A stretch of DNA of 64,000 nucleotides, taken from contig CAJUPC010000005.1 in assembly GCA_910588555.1 (NCBI GenBank), positions 4,525 through 68,524 on the forward strand. Reading direction: 5' to 3'. Position 1 is the stretch's first letter; each line of letters begins with the position of its first letter. This DNA comes from Candidatus Gastranaerophilales bacterium (GTDB taxonomy: Bacteria; Cyanobacteriota; Vampirovibrionia; Gastranaerophilales; Gastranaerophilaceae). Positions 17,844-25,565 of this stretch are shown in pieces. The notes below the pieces were generated by a model, which was given only the letters and a program-made list of their open reading frames with translations, had not been told where the DNA came from and ran no database searches. Position numbers and translations under genes: made by a program.

Positions 17844-19484
17844 ATGAAAATACAGCCGATAATACCCCAAAATCAACAACAAAACAAACAAAAAGACAAT
17901 ACAAAATTTACAGGTGCATACGAAGTTGCAACGACAGCTTTGAGATGGCTTGATACAAATCAGGCGTGGGGTGCAAATACTGTAGATTTATGTTCAATGG
18001 TAATCCCAAGAACTACCGTTGACTTTGTAAACAGAGGACCCGAAGCAGGTACAGAAACTGCACGCCGCGAATCTATGGGAACTGTTAACCACGCTTCTAT
18101 AGGTTTGTATGGTACTGCAGCAGGTATGGGGCTTGCTTCTATGCTGAATAGTAAGTATGGCGTAAAAGCTCATAAGATTTTTGCAAACGACGGTACTATT
18201 GATATTCTGTCAAAATATTGGAGTGAAGCAAGAAAAACTTCAGACGATCCTCAAAAATATGTTAAAGCATTTACTGATAAAGTTGTTGACAATATTAAAT
18301 TATTCAATACAGATACTGATGTTGAAACCGGCATGATTAAGCTTTCAAAAGAGGCTCAGAATGATGTTTCAAAAGTTCTTGCTGATAAACTTATCAACAG
18401 CTCTGAGCAGACTATTGACAAAGAAACTTTAAAATATCTCCAATCTGTTATCGTTTCAGATACAGGTGCAGAATCTAAAGTTGTTCTTGAAGGCTTTTCC
18501 AAACAGGCTGACAACTCTTTAAAAACTTTGCTGGGCAACTTGTACAATGTTTCTAAAACATTTATGAACGAAAAAGTTGACAGCGTGTTCAAATCTTCTG
18601 ATGTTGTTGCCGAAAATCCGTTTATCAAAGGTTTGAAATCACTTAACCTTAAGCGTTCTATCGCAGGTCTTGGAATTGCTGCGGCAATCGGTATGTCTAC
18701 CCAGCCTATCAATATGTATTTGACCAAAAAGAAAACAGGCAGTGATGGCTTTGTCGGTGTTCCGGGTCGTGAAAAAGATAATACAAGCGGCTTTAAAATG
18801 ATGAAACTTGCAGCAGCTTCCGCATTTACTGCAGCTGCATTATCTACTATTACAACTAAACCGTCTAAACTGTTAAGTAAGTTGCAGTTCCAAGGTGTAA
18901 TACCCACAGTATCTCAACTAAAACTTGTATACGGTTTGACAATTGCTTCACGTTTGCTTGCTTCTCGTGATAAAGATGAATTGAGAGAGTCTGCCGTAAA
19001 AGATTCTTTAGGGTTTATGAACCTGCTTGTACTTGGTGCATTAGTTACAAAAGGTATTGCAAATGCTTGTGACAAATCATTGATTAATGTTACTAAAGAT
19101 GGTTCTAAAAACTTCTTTAAATGGCTCACAAATTCGTCTCTAAAAACTCGCGATGAAGTATTATTGTCAGCATTAAAAAAACAGGGTATAGAAACTGTTA
19201 AAGACGGAAAAGCAATTCCGTTTAAAGAACTTGTTAAATATGCGGATAAAGCAACTAAAGGTAAATTAAGAGTTTTAAGCATAGCACAGCTTGCCGGTTA
19301 TATTTATTCGGGTGTTGTTCTCGGTATAGGTGTTCCCAAATTGAACATATATATGACAAACAAATCGGAAGCTAAGCGTAAAGCCAGATTGGCACAAGCA
19401 GAAAATAACAATTCTGTCCAAAACGGTGCACAAAATTTAATGTTTAAACCTCAAAACCTCGAGTTTTTAAGCAAGAATATGTAA
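17844..19484 (+). CDS. uncharacterised membrane-associated protein, paralogue 2 of a tandem pair
   Basis: 546 residues. It has the same architecture as its upstream neighbour: polar Gln/Asn-rich leader ending in KFTG (residues 21-24), CSMVIPRTTVDF, TARRESMG, GLGIAAAIGMSTQPINMYLTKK, then LQFQGVIPTVSQ and TIASRLLASRDKDELRESAVKD. Two to four hydrophobic, Gly/Ala-rich segments could span or line a membrane. AAGGAGAT is its ribosome binding site. No enzyme motif is visible. The duplication with divergence suggests a heteromeric partner, which is inference. Confidence 0.8.
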   Translation: MKIQPIIPQNQQQNKQKDNTKFTGAYEVATTALRWLDTNQAWGANTVDLCSMVIPRTTVDFVNRGPEAGTETARRESMGTVNHASIGLYGTAAGMGLASMLNSKYGVKAHKIFANDGTIDILSKYWSEARKTSDDPQKYVKAFTDKVVDNIKLFNTDTDVETGMIKLSKEAQNDVSKVLADKLINSSEQTIDKETLKYLQSVIVSDTGAESKVVLEGFSKQADNSLKTLLGNLYNVSKTFMNEKVDSVFKSSDVVAENPFIKGLKSLNLKRSIAGLGIAAAIGMSTQPINMYLTKKKTGSDGFVGVPGREKDNTSGFKMMKLAAASAFTAAALSTITTKPSKLLSKLQFQGVIPTVSQLKLVYGLTIASRLLASRDKDELRESAVKDSLGFMNLLVLGALVTKGIANACDKSLINVTKDGSKNFFKWLTNSSLKTRDEVLLSALKKQGIETVKDGKAIPFKELVKYADKATKGKLRVLSIAQLAGYIYSGVVLGIGVPKLNIYMTNKSEAKRKARLAQAENNNSVQNGAQNLMFKPQNLEFLSKNM

Positions 19485-19560
19485 TTTTCAACATGTTGTC
19501 ATAATTAACCATGCAGTTATGATATTTAGGTGCTGAGTAAAATGCAAAAAAAGACTTTTG

Positions 19561-19569
19561 TGCTATAAT
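19561..19569 (+). promoter_or_regulatory. extended -10 of dnaX, leaderless arrangement
   Basis: TGCTATAAT is an extended -10 box. The dnaX ATG follows 6 nt after TATAAT with no ribosome binding site, so the transcript should start at or beside the ATG. Confidence 0.6.
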
Positions 19570-19575
19570 TTTTGT

Positions 19576-21405
19576 ATGAATTATATACCTTTGTACAGAA
19601 AATATCGTCCGCAGAAACTTGAAGAGGTTGTCGGACAGGAACATATTAAAAAGTCTTTAGCTAATGCGATTGAGCTTAATAAAATTTCTCACGCGTACTT
19701 GTTCACAGGTCCTCGCGGAACTGGTAAAACATCTACTGCAAGAATTTTTGCAAAATCATTGAACTGCAAAGAAGGACCCACTATTACACCCTGCGGTGTC
19801 TGCGAAAACTGTGTTGATATTACAAATTCAACTCCTATGGATGTAATTGAAATAGATGCCGCAAGTAACAGAAAAGTTGAAGACGCTCAAAATATTTTGG
19901 AAAGAGTAATGTATGCTCCTGTTAATAGCAGATATAAAATTTATATTGTTGACGAAGTTCACATGCTCAGTACTCATGCGTTTAATGCGTTATTGAAAAC
20001 CCTTGAAGAACCGCCAAAAAATGTAATTTTTATATTTGCAACTACTGATGTTCAAAAAGTTCCCGACACTATCAAAAGCCGCTGTCAAAGGTTTGATTTT
20101 AAACGAATTACAACTGATGATATAGTTAAACATTTACGGTTTATTGCCGATAGTGAAAATATAAGCATAACTGATGATGCATTATTTACTGTTGCTAAAA
20201 ATTCGGCAGGCGGTATGCGTGACAGTATCGCACTTCTTGACCAATTGAGTGTTTTGGGTACTAACGAAGCTATTTCAACTGATGATATAAACAATCTTCT
20301 CGGAAGACTTTCTTTTGATACATTAAACGCACTTGCCGATAAAATTATTAATTCTAATCCGCAAGGTGCTGTTGAAGATTTGGAAAAAGTTTATAACTCG
20401 GGAAATGAACCGGTTCAAATACTTATTAACTTAATGGATTATTTAAAAAATCTTTTGATTGCAAAAACTTGCAGAAAAGAAATTATTCTTGAACTTACAC
20501 AGGTAAATGACGAACAGTTAAAGGCTTTGCAATCACAGGTAGAAAATATTGAAACTCATCAGATTGTGGCACTCATTGACAAATGTTCTCAGTATATTAA
20601 AGAAATTAAAGACTCAAACAATCCGCGTTTGTGGCTTGAAGTCGGGATAATTGATTTAGCAAATCTGGCAGAAAACACTACACTTGCTGAACTTCAAAAT
20701 CGTTTAGCAAGGCTTGAAACGGGAAATCCTGCACCTGTAAGTGTTAAACCTGTTTATAAAACAGCTCCCGCACCAGTTACTAAACCTGAGATTATGAAAG
20801 TTGAACCGCCTAAGGAAATTCATAGAGCGGAAGAGCCTAAAAAACAAACTTCATTACCTGAAAAATCAGTACAGCCTGCTGTTGAGCCAAGTCAAGAAGA
20901 TTTTTCACCAATGCCAAAGCCTAAGCACAATGACGGCGCAGATATTTCAGCTTTGTGGAGTAATTTGCTTGAAAATGTTCAAAGTGCTCCAACACGCGCA
21001 CTTTTGAAACAGTGGGCAAATCCTGTTAAAATAGCACCTGATGAAACAATTTTGACTATGAAAAATGAAATCTTCTTAAATCAGGTTCAAAACGGAAGTA
21101 AAAAACAGGCGGTTATTGACGCTGTTAATAATCTTTTCGGACAGTCGAATTCAAATGTTGTAATAAGGCTTCCGCAAGCTTCTGATGTACAAATTAAACA
21201 GTCAGCTCCTGTGGTAGCTCCAAAACCTGCACCTATAGTAAAACCGGCAGAACCTGTTATTAAACAGGAAGAGGTTGAAGAAGCGCAAGAAATAAAACAA
21301 GAAGAAACACAAAAAACAGAAACTGTAAGAAAGATTGAAGCATCAATGCATTCAGATAATGTGAATATGGTAATGGATCTTTTTGACGGAAAAGTTATTG
21401 AATAA
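19576..21405 (+). CDS. dnaX: DNA polymerase III subunits gamma/tau
   Basis: Clamp-loader ATPase of the replicative polymerase. Walker A GPRGTGKTST is near residue 45, the zinc module uses four Cys in CKEG..CGVCENC, Walker B is YIVDEVHML, and sensor 1 precedes the SRCQRFDFKR arginine-finger region. Domain III is followed by a Pro/Lys/Glu-rich linker and a tau-like C-terminal domain (about residues 450-530). The start ATG 19576 fits the family (MNYIPLYRKYRPQKLEEVVGQ). No E. coli-type slippery site is seen where gamma would be made. Confidence 0.96.
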   Translation: MNYIPLYRKYRPQKLEEVVGQEHIKKSLANAIELNKISHAYLFTGPRGTGKTSTARIFAKSLNCKEGPTITPCGVCENCVDITNSTPMDVIEIDAASNRKVEDAQNILERVMYAPVNSRYKIYIVDEVHMLSTHAFNALLKTLEEPPKNVIFIFATTDVQKVPDTIKSRCQRFDFKRITTDDIVKHLRFIADSENISITDDALFTVAKNSAGGMRDSIALLDQLSVLGTNEAISTDDINNLLGRLSFDTLNALADKIINSNPQGAVEDLEKVYNSGNEPVQILINLMDYLKNLLIAKTCRKEIILELTQVNDEQLKALQSQVENIETHQIVALIDKCSQYIKEIKDSNNPRLWLEVGIIDLANLAENTTLAELQNRLARLETGNPAPVSVKPVYKTAPAPVTKPEIMKVEPPKEIHRAEEPKKQTSLPEKSVQPAVEPSQEDFSPMPKPKHNDGADISALWSNLLENVQSAPTRALLKQWANPVKIAPDETILTMKNEIFLNQVQNGSKKQAVIDAVNNLFGQSNSNVVIRLPQASDVQIKQSAPVVAPKPAPIVKPAEPVIKQEEVEEAQEIKQEETQKTETVRKIEASMHSDNVNMVMDLFDGKVIE

Positions 21406-21479
21406 CAGATGTTTTTTTGTAATTGAAATTGCAAACTCCTTTTGTTTATGCGAAAATGTTAATAAAGGGGAGGTATGTA

Positions 21480-24326
21480 ATGGGCGAGTCAAAAACTTTA
21501 ATTTTAATAGATGGGCATGCATTGGCTTTCCGTCAATATTATGCGCTGGAAAGAACCAATATGCAGACATCTGACGGAACTCCTACGTGGGCTGTTTACG
21601 GCTTTTTTAAAGCTATTTTTGACTTGCTTAAAAATAAAGAATTAAAAGCTGACGCTATTGCCGTTGCTTTTGATGTAAGTCATAAAACTTTTAGAACAGA
21701 AACTTATGCGGATTACAAGTGTAACCGTTCGGCAATGCCGGATACTATGCGTCAGCAAATGGGATTGATTTTTGAAGGTTTAAAGGCTTTTAATATTCCG
21801 ATTTATACAAAAGAAGGCTATGAGGCTGACGATGTTATCGGTACAATTTCAAAAGAAGCTTGCGAACTCGGGCATAAAGTTTTGATTTTGACAGGTGATC
21901 AAGACGCTTTTCAGCTTGTAGATAAAGACGGCTGCGTAAAAGTTATTCTGCCATACAAGGGAGAACTTATTGAATACAATTGGGATAAAATTTATGATAA
22001 ATTAAAAGTTTATCCTAATCAAGTTATTGATTATAAGGCTCTGAGAGGCGATATCTCTGATTGCATTCCGGGTGTAAAAGGTATAGGTGAAAAAACTGCA
22101 CAGAAACTACTGGACAGATACGGAAATCTCGATGCGATTTTAGCTGATTGTGAAAATATTCCTGAAAAATCAGTAAAAGAAAAAATCTGTAATGGCAAGG
22201 AACAGGCTGAAATGAGTCGCTATCTTGCAACTATTGTAAGAGATTTGGATGTTGATTTTGATTTTGATAAAACTAAGGTTGAATTGCCTGATGTTTCAGT
22301 TGTTACCGAATATTTGAAAAAAATGCAGTTTTATACATTCATAAAAAATATTAATGATATTATGTATTCTTTCGACAAAGTTGAAAGAACTACACCTGCA
22401 CAGGCAAAATCCGTAGACGGTACAACTCAGCTTGGATTTTTCTCAGAAGTTGTTAATGAGGAATTGAATAAAGAAAGCAGTTTGTGTTTTGAACCCAAAT
22501 TAATCACGGATACTGCTGATTTGCAAAATTTGGCTGATGAATTAAAAAAGCAATCTTTAATTGCTTTTAAGATATACGCAGATGTCAGAAGTTCAGTTTT
22601 GTCAACCATTGATGGAATATCCTTTGCCTTTAACCCCGATTTGACAGCTGATAATGAGATTAAATTTACAGATAATTCAGGTACCGCAAAAGCTTATTAC
22701 ATCCCTTTAAGACATTCAAATATTGAAAATCAGCTTAGATTAGAAGATGTTTTGAGTTTGTTAAAATCTGTTTTTGAAGATGAAAATATAAAAAAAACAA
22801 CTCATGACGCAAAAGTTTTTTATAATGTGTTGAGAAATGTTGATATTTCTCTGAAAGGCTTGCTCTTTGATACTGTCCTTGCAAGTTATGTGAAAGACGC
22901 ACAAAGAAATCATGAACTTGATGTTCAGACACTTGAACACTTAAATCATGCAATTATGCCTTATGCTGAATTTGACAAAAAAAATCCTTTAAAATTTGCT
23001 GATGCTCCTTTAGACGCAGTTTTAAATTTTGCGTGTGATGAAATTTCTTCAATATTGGAATTAAGTAAATTTTGGAACTCTGATTTGGACAAAAAAGAAC
23101 TCGAACTTGTATATAATGTAGAAGTCCCTCTGGCAGTAGTCCTTGCAGATATGGAGTATAAAGGTGTTGCAGTTGATGAGAATTATTTGATTTCGCTGAC
23201 GGCAGCTATGAATGAAAAATTGAGTGCAATTGAATGTGAGATTTATAATCTTGCTGAATGTTCATTTAATATTAATTCTCCCCGTCAGGTTGGTGAAGTT
23301 TTATTTGAAAAAATGGGACTAAAGGCTAAGAAAAAACGCGGCAAGTCAACTTATTCTACAAATGCGGCAGTTTTGGAAGAACTTGCACAGGACTATGAAA
23401 TTGCAAGATTAATACTTGATTACAGAAAATTTGCAAAACTTAAATCAACTTATACTGAGGCTTTACCGGCTTTGATTGACCCTAAAGATAAGAGAATTCA
23501 TACAACTTACAATCAAACTGTAACTGCAACAGGAAGATTATCATCTTCTAATCCAAATTTACAGAATATTCCGATAAGGACAGAAGAAGGTAATAAGATA
23601 AGAAATGCTTTTACAGCTCAGGACAAAGAAAACGGGTTGATTTTATCGGCTGATTATTCTCAAATTGAATTGCGGCTTCTTGCACATATTTCTCAGGATA
23701 AAAATCTTATAGATACTTTTAATAGCGGAATTGACGTACATACTTTGACTGCATCAAAAGTATTTGAAGTGCCTGTTGAAGAAGTTACAAAAGAAATGCG
23801 CTACAAGTCAAAAGCGGTAAATTTTGGTATTGTTTACGGACAGAGTAAATACGGGCTTGCTAAAGCTCTCGGTATATCAAATGCGGAAGCTGAAACTTTT
23901 ATAAACAAATATTTTGCAACTTATCCGCGTGTAAAAGCTTATATGGAAGGTATTGTGGTATTTGCAGAGCAAAACGGATTTGTGGAAACAATTTTTGGCA
24001 GAAAACGCTATCTTACAGGTGAGCTTTCTAGTTCAAATGCGATGATAAGAGATTTTGGCAGACGTGCCGCCATTAATCAACCAATGCAGGGTACTGCAGC
24101 AGATTTGATGAAGATTGCAATGATTGATTTTTCAAAGAAATTAAAAGAAAACAATTTGAAATCAAAAATGATTATGCAGGTACACGATGAACTGGTTGTA
24201 GAAGTTTATAAACCAGAATTGGACACTGTCAAAAAACTTGTCTGTGAGGCAATGGAGTTAAGTCAGCCGTTGTCTGTTCCTCTTGTCGTTGATATAAATG
24301 TAGGTGAATCATGGAAAGAACAATAA
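21480..24326 (+). CDS. polA: DNA polymerase I, proofreading site degenerate
   Basis: Gap-filling and Okazaki-fragment polymerase. Start ATG 21480 is chosen because AAGGGGAGGT lies 5-6 nt upstream. The 5'-3' exonuclease domain (ILIDGHALAFRQYYA, YEADDVIGT, DISDCIPGVKGIGEKTAQ) spans roughly residues 1-290. A 3'-5' exonuclease-like domain follows, but the usual D-x-E motif reads FKIYADV and the second metal site is also changed, so proofreading is probably lost. Polymerase motifs A (LSADYSQIELRLLAHIS), B (KSKAVNFGIVYGQSKYG) and C (MQVHDELVVEV) are intact. 948 residues. Confidence 0.96.
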   Translation: MGESKTLILIDGHALAFRQYYALERTNMQTSDGTPTWAVYGFFKAIFDLLKNKELKADAIAVAFDVSHKTFRTETYADYKCNRSAMPDTMRQQMGLIFEGLKAFNIPIYTKEGYEADDVIGTISKEACELGHKVLILTGDQDAFQLVDKDGCVKVILPYKGELIEYNWDKIYDKLKVYPNQVIDYKALRGDISDCIPGVKGIGEKTAQKLLDRYGNLDAILADCENIPEKSVKEKICNGKEQAEMSRYLATIVRDLDVDFDFDKTKVELPDVSVVTEYLKKMQFYTFIKNINDIMYSFDKVERTTPAQAKSVDGTTQLGFFSEVVNEELNKESSLCFEPKLITDTADLQNLADELKKQSLIAFKIYADVRSSVLSTIDGISFAFNPDLTADNEIKFTDNSGTAKAYYIPLRHSNIENQLRLEDVLSLLKSVFEDENIKKTTHDAKVFYNVLRNVDISLKGLLFDTVLASYVKDAQRNHELDVQTLEHLNHAIMPYAEFDKKNPLKFADAPLDAVLNFACDEISSILELSKFWNSDLDKKELELVYNVEVPLAVVLADMEYKGVAVDENYLISLTAAMNEKLSAIECEIYNLAECSFNINSPRQVGEVLFEKMGLKAKKKRGKSTYSTNAAVLEELAQDYEIARLILDYRKFAKLKSTYTEALPALIDPKDKRIHTTYNQTVTATGRLSSSNPNLQNIPIRTEEGNKIRNAFTAQDKENGLILSADYSQIELRLLAHISQDKNLIDTFNSGIDVHTLTASKVFEVPVEEVTKEMRYKSKAVNFGIVYGQSKYGLAKALGISNAEAETFINKYFATYPRVKAYMEGIVVFAEQNGFVETIFGRKRYLTGELSSSNAMIRDFGRRAAINQPMQGTAADLMKIAMIDFSKKLKENNLKSKMIMQVHDELVVEVYKPELDTVKKLVCEAMELSQPLSVPLVVDINVGESWKEQ

Positions 24327-24727
24327 AATTTTTGTTATTTATCGTGTTGGTAATAATTTGTACAATATTGCCGGTAAAGGCAGATGAGGAAACAATTTCG
24401 CTTGTCACTCCTCAAACAGTTGATTTTAATATTTGCACAAAAACATTTGCACTATCTCAAGAAAAGTTGTTTTATCTCTCAATTGCAAGTGCAAATGCAA
24501 ACAGGTTTACTATAGAAGAAATTCAGTCAAAAACAGGTTATATATTGTTTAGTGCAGCAAATAAGCAATATCTTGCAAGTGTGGTAAAAGTTGACAATGC
24601 TCATTCTCAATTAAAAATCACACCTACAAATAACAGCTATTTTTTCCCGCCTGGAGTGGTGTTGAATTTCTTTAAATATATCGACTTGAATACTTCGGCT
24701 CAAATGGTAAATGTTCCGAAAGTTTAG
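24311..24727 (+). CDS. small secreted protein of unknown function
   Basis: 138 residues with a signal peptide (MERTIKFLLFIVLVIICTILPVKA, cleavage after VKA). The mature part is about 114 residues, beta-rich by pattern (TGYILFSAANKQYLASVVKV, SYFFPPGVVLNFFKYIDL). It overlaps the end of polA by 16 nt in another frame and so depends on polA translation or transcription. Its own stop overlaps the convergent tlyA end by 4 nt. No known domain recognised. Confidence 0.7.
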   Translation: MERTIKFLLFIVLVIICTILPVKADEETISLVTPQTVDFNICTKTFALSQEKLFYLSIASANANRFTIEEIQSKTGYILFSAANKQYLASVVKVDNAHSQLKITPTNNSYFFPPGVVLNFFKYIDLNTSAQMVNVPKV

Positions 24728-25530
24728 TTGTTTAGATTAATGAACGCTTCTTCTACTGTAGATTGAATATCATATTGTAATTCATTTTGTGTCGAGAGCC
24801 ACACGAGATATTCAATGTTGCCTGACGGCCCTTTAATTGAAGAATATGTCAAGCCGTTAATTTTGTAGTCTAGAGTTTTGGCGTAATCTAACACGTTTTT
24901 TATAACTTCTGCGTGGACTTTTTTATCACGTACAACTCCGCCTTTTTCAACTTTTTCTTTGCCTGCTTCAAATTGTGGTTTGATAAGACAAATCATCTCG
25001 TGAAATTCAGGTTTTAAAAGTTTTTTCAAATTTTCCAGAACTTTTGTTAAAGAAATAAATGACAAATCGCTTACCAATAAGTCCGCAACAGGTTCTGTGT
25101 CAGCATAAATTTCATCAAAACTGCATATTTTAAGGTTTGTTCTCTCAATTGTTTTTACACGTTGGTCTGAACGGATTTTCCAATCCAGTTGACCGTAACC
25201 GACATCGACTGCATAGACAAATTTTGCACCGTTTTGTAATAAGCAATCCGTAAATCCTCCAGTTGAAGCTCCTGCGTCAAAACAAATTCTTCCCTCAGGT
25301 GAAAAGTTAAACGCGTCAAGTGCTTTTTTTAGTTTAAATCCGCCTCGAGAAACGTATGGCATTGATTTTACAACAATTTCATATTCTTTTGCGGGATTAA
25401 TTTGAAAACCTGCTTTTGTTATGTACTCGTCGTTAATTTTTACATGTCCCGCTAAAATTGCTGCGGACGCTTTGCTTTTTGTATCAAAATAGCCTAAATC
25501 GGTTAAGTATTTGTCCAGTCTTTCTTTCAT
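24724..25530 (-). CDS. tlyA: TlyA family rRNA 2'-O-methyltransferase
   Basis: Family members 2'-O-methylate ribosomal RNA cytidines. The N-terminal S4 RNA-binding domain (MKERLDKYLTDLGYFDTKSKA, AGHVKINDEYITKAG) is followed by an FtsJ-like SAM domain. That domain has CFDAGASTGGFTDCLL, YAVDVGYGQLDW, DLLVSDLSFISL and CLIKPQFEAGKEKV, so the K-D-K-E-type residues can be placed. 268 residues is standard. The ATG has no ribosome binding site; TACCCT ends 6 nt upstream, with TTGATT 17 nt before it. Confidence 0.95.
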   Translation of the reverse strand: MKERLDKYLTDLGYFDTKSKASAAILAGHVKINDEYITKAGFQINPAKEYEIVVKSMPYVSRGGFKLKKALDAFNFSPEGRICFDAGASTGGFTDCLLQNGAKFVYAVDVGYGQLDWKIRSDQRVKTIERTNLKICSFDEIYADTEPVADLLVSDLSFISLTKVLENLKKLLKPEFHEMICLIKPQFEAGKEKVEKGGVVRDKKVHAEVIKNVLDYAKTLDYKINGLTYSSIKGPSGNIEYLVWLSTQNELQYDIQSTVEEAFINLNN

Positions 25531-25536
25531 ATTTCA

Positions 25537-25565
25537 AGGGTAACAGATAACCATTTTAAAATCAA
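25537..25565 (-). promoter_or_regulatory. possible leaderless promoter of tlyA
   Basis: On the minus strand TTGATT, 17 nt, TACCCT, 6 nt, ATG. The -10 fits only TANNNT, but spacing matches the other leaderless candidates in the window. Confidence 0.4.

Noticed and set aside
19998..20025. A6 run in dnaX as a gamma/tau frameshift site
   Set aside because: It lies in the ATPase core, far from where gamma would end, with no downstream hairpin or upstream Shine-Dalgarno stimulator seen.
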